Shown here: positions 16,163-23,656 of the stretch, one piece after another
Layout: each line of letters opens with the position of its first letter
Position numbering within the stretch: position 1 is the stretch's first letter
Origin: WLMZ01 sp043753895
GTDB lineage: Bacteria > Actinomycetota > Acidimicrobiia > Acidimicrobiales > Ilumatobacteraceae
DNA: 64,000 bases
Reading direction: 5' to 3'
Assembly: GCA_043753895.1 (NCBI GenBank)
Contig: JAYUWK010000001.1
Span: forward strand, 86,704 to 150,703
Program-made: the position numbers and the translations under genes
The notes under the pieces: generated by a model
Database searches by the model: none
What the model saw: only the letters and a program-made list of their open reading frames with translations
Told to the model about the DNA's origin: nothing

Positions 16163-17259
16163 GACTCTCCCTCCAATGCGCTCGCGAGGGTGGCCGCGAC
16201 GCCGGCGTCGGCGCCGTCCAGTGCGTGTGCGTACGTCCGCAGTGTCATCGCCGGATTGGCGTGTCCCAACCTGCCGGCCACGGTGCGGATGTCGTGGCCG
16301 CGGCCGATGGCCTCGGTGGCAGACCAGTGGCGCAGATCGTGCAGCCGCCACCGTGCTTCGATTCCTGCGTCACGGCGGGCGATGCGCCACCAGCCGGTCA
16401 GGCGCTCCGGGTTCAACGGCCGCTCCCCCGGCTGCAGCATCCACGGGCCGTAGCGCTCGCGCTCCCTGCGGAGCGCTTCGATGGCATGCACCGTGCGTTC
16501 GTCGAGGCGCACCACCCGCTGGTTGCCGGTCTTGGTGGCCGCATCGATGAGCGCGGGCACCTGTCTGTGGTCTACCGAACCGCTTCGCTCGATCGCGATG
16601 CTGGAGTCGATGGTCAGCCGATCAACGTCGAGATCGCGATAGACGAGTGCACAGAGCTCAGCGCGGCGGGCACCGGTGATCGCGGCAAGGCGGAACGCGA
16701 GTCCGGCTGCCGGGTCGAACCGCTCGCCGGCCTCGATGACGGCCCGTACGTCGGCAGCCGTCATCGCCGCCCGCGGCTTGGTCGTGCGACGACCGAGGGT
16801 GGCCAGCGCAGCCACGTTGGTGGTGACCCAGCCCCAGCGGGCAGCCTGCGACAGCGAGGCTCTCAGCACCAGGTGCTGGTTGCGCAGCGACGACTCGCCC
16901 ACCCCCGCCGCCCGCACGCGGGTGTGCCAGCGATCCACGTCGGCCACGGTCAGTCGGGCGAGCGGCATGCGGGCGATCTTGTCGGCCTTCACCAGCGAGG
17001 CCCGGCTGGTCTGGTCGCGCACCGTCGACGCCGCCCACGTGGGCGTGTGCGTCTCGATCCACGCCTCCAACGCATCGGTAACCGTTCGACCGTCAGAGGC
17101 CGCAGGTGGCGCCGCCGTCAACTCTGCGGCCGCTCGTTGCGCATCACGCTTGGTGCCGCGCACCGTACGGCTCACCTGCTTCGGCCGGCCGCTGTCGTCG
17201 TTCCCGACGAACACGCGCACCTCCCACACCCCTGGTTTGCGCTCGCGAAGTGTCGCCAT
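16159..17259 (-). CDS. int: Tyrosine recombinase / site-specific integrase
   Basis: A 366-residue phage-type integrase. The N-terminal arm-binding domain (ATLRERKPGVWEVRVFVG, then PKQVSRTVRGTKRDAQRAAA) and a SAM-like core-binding domain (about residues 65-155) precede the catalytic domain. Catalytic residues are visible: Arg in AAITGARRAELCALVYRD, HDLRHWSAT (His-x-x-Arg), HANPAMTLRTYAHAL with the nucleophilic Tyr. It carries out insertion and excision of the element between the 45-base core sites. The start at 17259 faces the right att site about 110 bases away. Its stop is overlapped by the 125-residue gene. Confidence 0.95.
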   Translation of the reverse strand: MATLRERKPGVWEVRVFVGNDDSGRPKQVSRTVRGTKRDAQRAAAELTAAPPAASDGRTVTDALEAWIETHTPTWAASTVRDQTSRASLVKADKIARMPLARLTVADVDRWHTRVRAAGVGESSLRNQHLVLRASLSQAARWGWVTTNVAALATLGRRTTKPRAAMTAADVRAVIEAGERFDPAAGLAFRLAAITGARRAELCALVYRDLDVDRLTIDSSIAIERSGSVDHRQVPALIDAATKTGNQRVVRLDERTVHAIEALRRERERYGPWMLQPGERPLNPERLTGWWRIARRDAGIEARWRLHDLRHWSATEAIGRGHDIRTVAGRLGHANPAMTLRTYAHALDGADAGVAATLASALEGES

Positions 17260-17275
17260 TCCGACGACCCTATCA

Positions 17276-17332
17276 ACTAGGGAGGGTACTAGGGACAGCC
17301 TCGGTACATGACAACACCGAACAACACTAGGC
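17276..17332. repeat. Integrase arm-type sites, right end
   Basis: ACTAGGG occurs at 17276-17282 and 17288-17294, 12 bases apart, and ACTAGGC at 17326-17332. The same heptamer pair with the same spacing and orientation occurs at 14626 and 14638 inside the left end. This symmetry supports arm-binding sites of the integrase. Confidence 0.6.
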
Positions 17333-17344
17333 GGAGAGAAACAC

Positions 17345-18505
17345 TCAGCTGAACACGTGTTTAGCGATCACCATGCGTTGGATCTGGTTGGTCCCTTCGT
17401 AGATCTGGGTGATCTTCGCATCGCGCATCATTCGCTCGACGGGGAACTCGCTGGTGTAGCCGTAGCCGCCGAGGAACTGCACCGCGTCGGTTGTGACCTG
17501 CATCGCCACGTCGCTGGCGAAACACTTCGCCATCGCGCCAGCCACCGACAACTCGCCGTGCGGGTCGCCTTCGTCGGCAATCGCGCAAGCGTGATGCACC
17601 ATGTGCCGCGCTGCCTCGACGCGCATCGCGCAGTCGGCCACCATCCACTGCAAACCCTGGTTGTCGGCGAGCGGGCGGCCGAACGTGCGGCGCTCTTTCA
17701 GGTACTCGATCGCGAAGTCGAGCGCTCCTTGGGCAATGCCCACGGCCTGCGCTCCGATGGTCGGACGGCTGCGATCGAGGGTGTGCATCGCAATGGCGAA
17801 CCCTTTGCCGACATCGCCGATGCGATGCGAATCGGGCACGCGAACGTCGTCGAAGCGGATCACGCCCGTGGGCGAACCTTTGATGCCGAGCTTGTGTTCG
17901 AGCTTGTCCACCTGCACGCCCCACTCGGCCTTCACGAGAAAGGCCGTGATTCCGCTGTGACGATCGGGCGACGTACGCGCGAACACGGTGTAGAGATCAC
18001 TGATGCCCGCATTGGTGATCCAACACTTGGTGCCGTTCAGGATCCAACTGTCACCATCGGCGACGGCGCGGGTGGTCATCGAGGCAACGTCGCTACCGGC
18101 ATCGGGCTCGCTGAGCGCGTAGCTGGCCTGACTCTCGCCGCTACACATACGCGGGATGTAGGTACTGCACAGTTCTTCGCTGGCGAAGTTGAGCACGGGC
18201 AACATCGAGAGTTTGTTGATCAGGAACATCAGGCTCGTCGATGCGCAGGCCGCGGCGAGCTCTTCGGCCACGATGGCCTGCTCGACGAGCGAGGCACCAC
18301 CTCCGCCATACTCCAACGGGTACGACAATCCGGTGAGTTCCATCGACTTGAGTGACTCCCACGCCTCCCAGTTGTAGGTAGCCGTGCGGTCGGTCTCTGC
18401 AGCCTGCGGGGCGATCTTGTCGCGACAGAACTTGCGGATGACCGCGCGGAATTCGCGCTGCGCATCGGTGAGCATCATCGACTGGGTCTCATGCGCAACG
18501 GTCAC
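17345..18505 (-). CDS. Acyl-CoA dehydrogenase
   Basis: A 386-residue FAD-dependent acyl-CoA dehydrogenase of beta-oxidation or branched-chain acid breakdown. Visible: YALSEPDAGSDVASMTTRA (FAD/substrate loop) near residue 130, CWITNAGISDLYTVFART, then FAIAMHTLDRSRPTIGAQAV and the C-terminal QFLGGYGYTSEFPVERMMRD and IYEGTNQIQRMV. The catalytic base is expected in the QIYEGTNQ loop (Glu). Start is GTG at 18505 with GGAGGT 7 bases upstream. Its last codons form the right att core of the integrative element, so its C-terminus is element-encoded. It lies 15 bases behind a hypothetical gene in a cimA-led operon. Confidence 0.95.
   Translation of the reverse strand: MTVAHETQSMMLTDAQREFRAVIRKFCRDKIAPQAAETDRTATYNWEAWESLKSMELTGLSYPLEYGGGGASLVEQAIVAEELAAACASTSLMFLINKLSMLPVLNFASEELCSTYIPRMCSGESQASYALSEPDAGSDVASMTTRAVADGDSWILNGTKCWITNAGISDLYTVFARTSPDRHSGITAFLVKAEWGVQVDKLEHKLGIKGSPTGVIRFDDVRVPDSHRIGDVGKGFAIAMHTLDRSRPTIGAQAVGIAQGALDFAIEYLKERRTFGRPLADNQGLQWMVADCAMRVEAARHMVHHACAIADEGDPHGELSVAGAMAKCFASDVAMQVTTDAVQFLGGYGYTSEFPVERMMRDAKITQIYEGTNQIQRMVIAKHVFS
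17367..17411. repeat. Right attachment-site core (attR) of integrative element
   Basis: Matches the left core at 14476-14520 in 43 of 45 positions and overlaps the last codons of the intact acyl-CoA dehydrogenase gene. Confidence 0.75.
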
Positions 18506-18520
18506 GCTGTACCTCCGAGG

Positions 18521-19045
18521 TCAGGCGCCGGTGAGTTCGCGCCAACGGGCAGGGTATGCCGCGCGTGCCTGATCCGGCGTGAGCCGCAGCGTGGCCTCGG
18601 GCACCAGATCGGCGATATGGCGGCCCTCGGTGTAATGCTGCGCCGTGTGAGCCACACCCTCGAACAACTCGCGTCGACGTGCCACCAGATCGGCCGGCGG
18701 CGCGGCATCGAACCAGCCCCAAATCGTGAACGCAATCGTGAGATCGTGCATCACGGGAGCCCGTCCGTACAGCGAGGCGCGGCGCAAGGCGATGTTGATA
18801 CAACCCCACACAGCGTCGCTGGAGGATTCATCGGCGGGCACCTGCAACCGGGGGCGAGCACGCTCGGCGAGCAGCAGCACGTAGCCCTGATCGGGCCCCT
18901 GATATCCCAACTGCGCGCCTGTCGGCTGACGGCCATTGATCTCGCTGGGCCGATCGGGGGACCAAGGTCCGGGTACGTAGTCGGGTGACTCGTACGAGCG
19001 AACGGACTCAACCGCTGGAACTGGAGCGAACTTCGGTGCAGCCAT
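18521..19045 (-). CDS. Conserved hypothetical protein between cimA and acyl-CoA dehydrogenase
   Basis: A 174-residue soluble protein starting MAAPKFAPVPAVESVRSYES, with an N-terminal Pro-rich segment (YVPGPWSPDRPSEINGRQPT) and a helical C-terminal half (ADLVARRRELFEGVAHTAQH). I recognise the arrangement as an actinobacterial protein of unknown function but cannot name a family. The upstream in-frame extension to 19153 overlaps cimA and is rejected; ATG at 19045 lies 11 bases after the cimA stop. It is probably cotranscribed with cimA and the dehydrogenase. Confidence 0.75.
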   Translation of the reverse strand: MAAPKFAPVPAVESVRSYESPDYVPGPWSPDRPSEINGRQPTGAQLGYQGPDQGYVLLLAERARPRLQVPADESSSDAVWGCINIALRRASLYGRAPVMHDLTIAFTIWGWFDAAPPADLVARRRELFEGVAHTAQHYTEGRHIADLVPEATLRLTPDQARAAYPARWRELTGA

Positions 19046-19056
19046 GGGCCTTAGTT

Positions 19057-20667
19057 CTACCTCGCCGAATGCAGCAAGCCAAAGATCAGCGATTCTTCCA
19101 ACGCGCGCCACGATGCTTCGATGATGTTGCCGCTCACCCCGATAGTGGTCCACGAGCGGGTGCCGTTGGTCGCGTCGATGAGCACTCGGGTGACAGCGCC
19201 TGTGGCCGTGGCGCCATCGAGGATTCGCACCTTGTAGTCGGTGAGGTGCACCTTGGCGAGTTCGGGATAGCGCGTGGCCAGCGCGGCACGCAACGCCGTG
19301 TCGATCGCGTTCACCGGGCCGTTACCTTCGGCCGTGTGCACGAAACGCTGGTCGCCGACCCACGCCTTCACGGTGGCCTCGGTGGTGAAGTCGCCGCTGG
19401 GAAGTTCGTCGGTAATCACGCGCATGCTCTCGACGCGGAAGAAGTCCTGCTGCCACCCGGCCGCTTTGCGCATCAGTAGTTCGAGCGACGCATCGGCCGC
19501 CTCGAAGTGATAGCCCTCATGCTCGAGCCGCTTCAGATCGTCGATGACCTGATTGATGGCCGGGCCATCCATCGGCAGGCCGAGTTCCGCCGCCTTCATC
19601 GTGATGGTTGCCTTGCCCGCCATCTCGCTGACCACGAAGCGCGTGCCGTTGCCGACGAGCTCGGGATCGATGTGTTCGTACGCGTCCTTGGCCCGAGCAA
19701 TGGCCGACACGTGCAGACCGGCCTTGTGCGCGAATGCCGACGAACCCACATACGGCGCCTGCGGATTGAGCGGGCGGTTGAGCACCTCGGCGATGTGGTT
19801 GCTCACCGACGTGAGCCGCTCGAGGCGACCCTCTGGCAGACAGTGCATGCCCAGCTTCACCTGCAGGTTCGGGATCACCGTGGTGAGGTTGCAATTGCCC
19901 GTGCGCTCGCCGAGGCCGTTGAGCGTGCCCTGCACGTGTCGCGCTCCAGCGAGTACGGCGGCCATACTGTTGGCTACTGCGCATCCGGTGTCGTCGTGGC
20001 AGTGGATGCCGATGATCACGTCTTTGCCCACATGACGATGCACGTCAGAGACGATGGACTGAACCTCGTGGGGCAGCGACCCACCATTGGTGTCGCACAG
20101 CACCACGTGGCTGGCGCCCTTGATGATGGCGGCTTCGAGGGCGCGCAGCGCGAACTCTGGATTGCGCTTGTACCCGTCGAAGAAGTGTTCCATGTCGACG
20201 AGCACACGCTTGCCGTGCGCGGCGAGGTACTCCACCGAGTCGGCGATCATCGCAGCACCCTCGTCGAGCGTGGTCTGCAGCGCGTTGAGCACGTGATAAT
20301 CCCAACTCTTGGCAACGATGCACACCGTAGAGGTGCCGGCGTCGATGAGGTTGCGCAACGTGGCGTCGTCGTCGACCTTGCCTTTCGGGCGGCGCGTGGA
20401 ACCAAAGGCGACCAGCATGGAGGTCGACAGGTTGAGCTCGGTCGCAGCGCGGGCGAAGAACTCGATGTCTTTGGGGTTCGCGCCCGGCCAGCCACCCTCG
20501 ATGTATTGCACACCCAAGAAGTCGAGCTGCTCGGCAATGCGCAACTTGTCTTCCACGCTGGCTGACACGCCCTCCACTTGCAAGCCGTCGCGCAGGGTGG
20601 TGTCGAAGACCTCGACAGGGTCACCGTTGGTCGGAGTGAGGCTGGGGAGACTGCTGGTGTTCGTCAT
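19057..20667 (-). CDS. cimA: (R)-citramalate synthase
   Basis: Condenses pyruvate and acetyl-CoA to citramalate, giving 2-oxobutyrate for isoleucine without threonine. At 536 residues it is the CimA subgroup of the isopropylmalate synthase family. Visible: DTTLRDGLQVEGVSASVEDK near residue 20, HCHDDTGCAVANSMAAVLAG near 215 (metal-binding His pair), GTLNGLGERTGNCNL, and a C-terminal LeuA-type allosteric domain from about residue 395. ATG at 20667 follows the terminator of an Ile-rich attenuator. The leader peptide's four consecutive Ile codons independently support a role in isoleucine synthesis. Confidence 0.95.
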   Translation of the reverse strand: MTNTSSLPSLTPTNGDPVEVFDTTLRDGLQVEGVSASVEDKLRIAEQLDFLGVQYIEGGWPGANPKDIEFFARAATELNLSTSMLVAFGSTRRPKGKVDDDATLRNLIDAGTSTVCIVAKSWDYHVLNALQTTLDEGAAMIADSVEYLAAHGKRVLVDMEHFFDGYKRNPEFALRALEAAIIKGASHVVLCDTNGGSLPHEVQSIVSDVHRHVGKDVIIGIHCHDDTGCAVANSMAAVLAGARHVQGTLNGLGERTGNCNLTTVIPNLQVKLGMHCLPEGRLERLTSVSNHIAEVLNRPLNPQAPYVGSSAFAHKAGLHVSAIARAKDAYEHIDPELVGNGTRFVVSEMAGKATITMKAAELGLPMDGPAINQVIDDLKRLEHEGYHFEAADASLELLMRKAAGWQQDFFRVESMRVITDELPSGDFTTEATVKAWVGDQRFVHTAEGNGPVNAIDTALRAALATRYPELAKVHLTDYKVRILDGATATGAVTRVLIDATNGTRSWTTIGVSGNIIEASWRALEESLIFGLLHSAR

Positions 20668-20702
20668 GGGGTTCCTCGAAGCTGGAGAGAAGAATGTCAG
20701 GA

Positions 20703-20732
20703 GAAATGAAAGAGCCGCCCGAAGGGGCGGCT
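20703..20732 (-). terminator. Attenuator terminator before cimA
   Basis: On the minus strand AGCCGCCC-CTTC-GGGCGGCT (20732 to 20713) forms an 8-bp hairpin with a four-base loop, followed by a U-rich stretch. It lies between the Ile leader peptide and the cimA start, the position expected for attenuation. Confidence 0.8.
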
Positions 20733-20736
20733 CAGA

Positions 20737-20762
20737 GCGCACGTCGTGGTGGTGACGTGCGC
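20737..20762 (-). promoter_or_regulatory. Leader hairpin between Ile leader peptide and terminator
   Basis: A perfect 9-bp stem, GCGCACGTC (20762 to 20754 on the minus strand) with GACGTGCGC (20745 to 20737), around an 8-base loop. It begins at the leader peptide stop codon, so a ribosome stalled at the Ile codons would not cover it, while one that completes the peptide would. Confidence 0.7.
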
Positions 20763-20815
20763 TAGCAAATAATGATGATCCGGCCGAAGGCGTTGGGTAT
20801 GTTGGTGATCTTCAC
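20762..20815 (-). CDS. Isoleucine-rich leader peptide of the cimA attenuator
   Basis: A 17-codon frame, GTG at 20815 to TAG at 20762, reading VKITNIPNAFGRIIIIC. Six of 17 residues are Ile, including four in a row just before the stop, followed by a hairpin and a terminator. This is the architecture of ilv/leu transcription attenuators. GTG lies 7 bases after a CACAAT -10 box, so the peptide is likely translated from a leaderless message. An in-frame ATG at 20824 would add three residues but overlaps the -10 box. Confidence 0.85.
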   Translation of the reverse strand: MKITNIPNAFGRIIIIC

Positions 20816-20822
20816 GCCGCCC

Positions 20823-20851
20823 ATTGTGCCGTGAGAACTGTCGCCCGTCAA
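20823..20851 (-). promoter_or_regulatory. Promoter of the cimA leader
   Basis: On the minus strand TTGACG (20851 to 20846), a 17-base spacer, and CACAAT (20828 to 20823). The predicted start site coincides with the GTG of the leader peptide. Confidence 0.65.
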
Positions 20852-20955
20852 CCTGTGAACTGTGGGCAACTTGTGTGGTAACGGTGGATGAACAAGAAAC
20901 TTCTGGGGATTACCCACTTTCTCGGTGGATAACCCTGTGACTTGAAAAATACCTC

Positions 20956-20984
20956 TTGACCTGCTGTTTTGCACGGCGCATGAT
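20956..20984 (+). promoter_or_regulatory. Promoter of the structured RNA candidate
   Basis: TTGACC (20956-20961), a 17-base spacer and CATGAT (20979-20984), a good sigma70-type match. The expected transcription start is near 20991, directly before the first hairpin at 20994. Confidence 0.6.
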
Positions 20985-20990
20985 GCGTTC

Positions 20991-21472
20991 ACACCGGTTC
21001 GCACGACGAACTGGCCCACCGGGGGAGGACGAACGGCGCAAGCCGCACGGCCGAACCCGATCGGGGTCAGATTGACACGACGAATCGGGGGATGACCACA
21101 GCTCGGGCGATCGGTGGCAACACCGGTCGTCAAGGAAAGCCGGGGTCGTCGGCAGCAATGCCGGTGGCCGAGGGGATCCGCAGGACGAAGGCGGCAACGC
21201 CCGAATCCTCGAGTCGCGGAAGGTGAACATGCCGAACCGGGCAACTGGCGAGGTGTCGACACCCGAAGCCTTCAGGAGCGTCGAGCCGGGCAACCGGGGA
21301 GACAAACCCGAAAAGCGGCTCACCCGCCGGAGGAGACTCCGACGGGTGAGATGTTGAACGAGCGAAGGGTAACACCGGGTGTTCGATCAGCGGTGGATCA
21401 TCCCACGAGAGCCGCCTCAGGTGGCGCGCCGACCCCACCGTCGGCAGCGCAGCCTGGGGCGCTCGACTTTTT
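20991..21472 (+). ncRNA. Candidate structured non-coding RNA, about 480 nt, class unknown
   Basis: No protein-like frame exists here, yet the plus strand is dense in short perfect stems closed by GNRA loops. GCAA loops sit at 21038, 21117, 21155, 21194, 21241 and 21290 with 4- to 8-bp stems; a GAGA loop at 21333 closes an 11-bp stem with one mismatch (21321-21348). A 5' hairpin (20994-21014, 8 bp) starts right after the predicted transcription start. The octamer AGGACGAA precedes two of the GCAA hairpins (21026, 21182). A hairpin with T5 ends the transcript. I looked for RNase P RNA, tmRNA, SRP RNA and common riboswitch cores and see none. There is no downstream plus-strand gene. Confidence 0.7.
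21446..21472 (+). terminator. Terminator of the structured RNA candidate
   Basis: AGCGC (21446-21450) pairs with GCGCT (21459-21463), followed four bases later by five T (21468-21472). Confidence 0.55.
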
Positions 21473-21494
21473 CAGCTTGGTTTGGCTGTTGCGC

Positions 21495-21545
21495 TGTGTG
21501 GTTGCCGCCCGATCTGCCCGGATCGCAACCACACACTCGCGTTGG
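21495..21545. terminator. Long inverted repeat downstream of ilvE
   Basis: An 11-bp perfect stem (21495-21505 with 21535-21545) lies between the convergent RNA gene and ilvE. No T-run follows on either strand, so it may be a transcript-stabilising or bidirectional termination hairpin. Confidence 0.4.
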
Positions 21546-21568
21546 ACAATCGGTGCCGAGATAACCGC

Positions 21569-22486
21569 TCAGACGGCGAGCTCGCACCAGTGCTTGTACT
21601 TGGCGACGTTTCCCTTGACCGCGTCGAGGTAGATCGCAGCAATCGCCTGCGTCTTCGGGCCAGGGCACGGCACGGCACGATCATCGACGGAGTTGACGCT
21701 GCTGATCTCGGCGGCCGTGCCACACACGAAGATCTCCTCCGCGATGTACAGATCGCTGCGCGCAAGGTTGTCGACGCGCACGTCGTAGCCGAGATCGCGG
21801 GCGATGGTCATCACGCTGTTCTGGGTGATGCCCTCGAGCGCACCGGCGGAGAGAGGCGGAGTGATCATGATGTCGTTGCGCACAGCGAAGATGTTCTCGC
21901 CGGTGCATTCGGCAATCAGACCATTGGGGGCGAGCATGATCGCCTCGTCGTAGCCGGCCTTGAGCGCCTCGACCTTGGCGAGCGAGGAGTTCACGTAGTT
22001 GCCCACGGTCTTGGCTGCTGGCGGCATGGTGTTGTGATCATGGCGCGTCCACGAGCTGATCTTCATGCGCACGCCCTTGCTCACTGCGTCGTCGCCCAGG
22101 TAGGCGCCCCAAGGCCAGCAGGCAATGGCCACGTCGGTGCGGCACGGCAGAGTGTTGAGACCCATCTCGCCATAGCCATAGTAGGCAATGGGGCGCACGT
22201 AGCAGCCGGGCAGGCCCGTGCTCGCGACCGTGTCCTTGGTGGCTTGGATGAGCTCGCCGACGGTGTAGGGAATCTCCATGCCGAGGATGTGCGCACTGTT
22301 GAACAAACGCTTGATGTGCTCAGTGAGGCGGAACACCGCAGGGCCGTCGTCGGTGGGGTAGGCACGAATACCCTCGAACACCCCGGTGCCATAGTGCAGC
22401 GTGTGGGTGAGCACGTGGATCTGGGCCTTGTCCCAATCGACGAGTTCGCCGTTCATCCAGATTTTCGGAGTGGCTTGGATCGGCAT
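21569..22486 (-). CDS. ilvE: Branched-chain amino acid aminotransferase
   Basis: A 305-residue class IV PLP aminotransferase that makes or degrades Leu, Ile and Val. Visible: KIWMNGELVDWDKAQIHVLT at the start, LHYGTGVFEGIRAY near residue 30, the PLP-lysine segment PPAAKTVGNYVNSSLAK near 155, and the signature EAIMLAPNGLIAECTGENIF near 180. It follows leuB by 76 bases on the same strand and is probably in one transcript with it. A short tandem repeat lies just before its AAGGGG ribosome binding site. It faces the structured RNA candidate convergently. Confidence 0.95.
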   Translation of the reverse strand: MPIQATPKIWMNGELVDWDKAQIHVLTHTLHYGTGVFEGIRAYPTDDGPAVFRLTEHIKRLFNSAHILGMEIPYTVGELIQATKDTVASTGLPGCYVRPIAYYGYGEMGLNTLPCRTDVAIACWPWGAYLGDDAVSKGVRMKISSWTRHDHNTMPPAAKTVGNYVNSSLAKVEALKAGYDEAIMLAPNGLIAECTGENIFAVRNDIMITPPLSAGALEGITQNSVMTIARDLGYDVRVDNLARSDLYIAEEIFVCGTAAEISSVNSVDDRAVPCPGPKTQAIAAIYLDAVKGNVAKYKHWCELAV

Positions 22487-22500
22487 TTGGATTCCCCTTG

Positions 22501-22523
22501 TTCAGGTCAGGTCGTCAGGTCGG
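22501..22523. repeat. Short tandem repeat before the ilvE ribosome binding site
   Basis: About 2.5 copies of an 8-base unit (GACCTGAC on the ilvE strand) end just before the ribosome binding site. See the finding on repeats in 5' leaders. Confidence 0.5.
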
Positions 22524-22562
22524 ACCATGACGTCAGTTCGATTCGAGTTCGCTCAACTTAGA

Positions 22563-23555
22563 TCAGGGTGCGAGCTTTGCGGCGATGGAATCGGCGATCT
22601 GGCTGGTGCTACCGCTAACAGGGTCAGCGCATGCGGCGCGCACGCGATCGGCCGCCGTGGACTCGCCCAGGAAGTCGAGCATCAGCGCTGCGCTGAGAAT
22701 CGCCGCCGTGGGATTGGCCTTGCCGGTGCCGACGATGTCAGGAGCCGAACCGTGCACCGGCTCGAACATCGACGGACCGGTATGTGCCGGGTTGAGGTTC
22801 GCCGACGACGCAAGTCCGATACCGCCACTGACAGCACCACCGAGGTCGGTGAGGATGTCGCCGAACAGATTGTCGGTGACGATGACGTCGTATCGCTGCG
22901 GGTCCTGCACGAAGTAGATGCACGCCGCGTCGACATGGTTGTACGCGGTGCCCACGTGGGGATACTCGGCCGCGACGATATTGAAGGTGCGCTGCCACAG
23001 ATCGCCCGCGAAGGTGAGCACGTTGGTCTTGTGTACGAGCGTGACGTGCTTGCGCGCGCGGGATGACGCGAGTTCGAACGCATAACGGATGCACCGCTCG
23101 ACACCCATGCGCGTGTTCACGCTGCCTTGCGTGGCGACCTCGTTGAGCGTGCCCTTGCGCAACACGCCGCCCTCACCCACATACGGGCCCTCGGTGTTTT
23201 CGCGAATGACCACGAAGTCGTGCGCCTCGGTGTGGCCGGGAGCCGTGCCGATGAAGGGACGTTGATTGATATACAGGTCGAGTTCGAAACGCATCTTCAA
23301 CAACAGACCTCGCTCGATGAGGCCGGGCGGCACATCGGGGGTACCGACGGCGCCGAGCAGGATGGCATCGAAACCACGGAGTTGCTCGAGCGTGGCGTCG
23401 GACAGGATCTCGCCATCGCGCAGGTACCGCGCCCCACCGAGGTCGAAGTTGGTGGTGATGATGTCCACGCCAGCGGCACGGATAACCTTGAGGGCCTCGA
23501 CGGTGACCTCAGGGCCGATGCCGTCGCCACCGATTACTGCAATTCGATGCGTCAT
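22563..23555 (-). CDS. leuB: 3-isopropylmalate dehydrogenase
   Basis: Oxidises and decarboxylates 3-isopropylmalate in leucine synthesis, and acts on methylmalate in the citramalate route. The 330-residue protein shows the isocitrate/isopropylmalate dehydrogenase pattern: IAVIGGDGIGPEVTVEALKV at the start, FVVIRENTEGPYVGEGG near residue 125, the catalytic Lys in LVHKTNVL, and DVIVTDNLFGDILTDLGGAV near 220. Start ATG at 23555 gives the canonical N-terminus; an in-frame extension to 23582 is rejected. It lies upstream of ilvE and divergent from greA. Confidence 0.95.
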   Translation of the reverse strand: MTHRIAVIGGDGIGPEVTVEALKVIRAAGVDIITTNFDLGGARYLRDGEILSDATLEQLRGFDAILLGAVGTPDVPPGLIERGLLLKMRFELDLYINQRPFIGTAPGHTEAHDFVVIRENTEGPYVGEGGVLRKGTLNEVATQGSVNTRMGVERCIRYAFELASSRARKHVTLVHKTNVLTFAGDLWQRTFNIVAAEYPHVGTAYNHVDAACIYFVQDPQRYDVIVTDNLFGDILTDLGGAVSGGIGLASSANLNPAHTGPSMFEPVHGSAPDIVGTGKANPTAAILSAALMLDFLGESTAADRVRAACADPVSGSTSQIADSIAAKLAP

Positions 23556-23587
23556 ACGACAGGCATCGTACGAGATCACCAATCAAG

Positions 23588-23635
23588 CTCCCCACTTTTC
23601 GGCCTCCCCACTTTTCGGCCTCACCCACTTTTCGA
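23588..23635. repeat. Three tandem 16-bp repeats upstream of greA
   Basis: CTCCCCACTTTTCGGC occurs twice exactly and once with small changes, ending 21 bases before the greA start. Confidence 0.8.
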
Positions 23636-23656
23636 CACGACAGATAACCTTGGCCA

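Larger units (their letters stand above)
14476..17411. mobile_element. 2.9-kb integrative element inserted in an acyl-CoA dehydrogenase gene end
   Basis: The element is bounded by two 45-base near-identical core sites (14476-14520, 17367-17411). Just inside each end is a pair of ACTAGGG heptamers in the same orientation, exactly 12 bases apart (14626 and 14638; 17276 and 17288), as expected for integrase arm-binding sites. Contents: a tyrosine integrase next to the right end, three small genes coupled behind it, and a GNAT gene facing them. The integrated form keeps the dehydrogenase gene intact by supplying its last codons. No replication or transfer gene is visible, so it is probably a mobilisable or satellite-like element. 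Confidence 0.75.

Noticed and set aside
17345..18505. Two separate acyl-CoA dehydrogenase genes explaining the duplicated 3' end
   Set aside because: The 43/45 nucleotide match, including synonymous positions, and the symmetric ACTAGGG pairs fit integration better than a decayed paralogue, though a paralogue is not fully excluded.
20991..21472. Identity of the RNA as RNase P RNA, tmRNA or SRP RNA
   Set aside because: None of the conserved cores (GAGGAAAGTC-type and ACAGA-type for RNase P, GGGGNTGAT for tmRNA, the GGAAG-type SRP loop region) is visible in the expected order.
21114..21632. A 172-codon plus-strand frame across the structured RNA region
   Set aside because: Arg/Pro-rich, no family signal, no ribosome binding site, and it runs into ilvE on the other strand; hairpins explain the region better.
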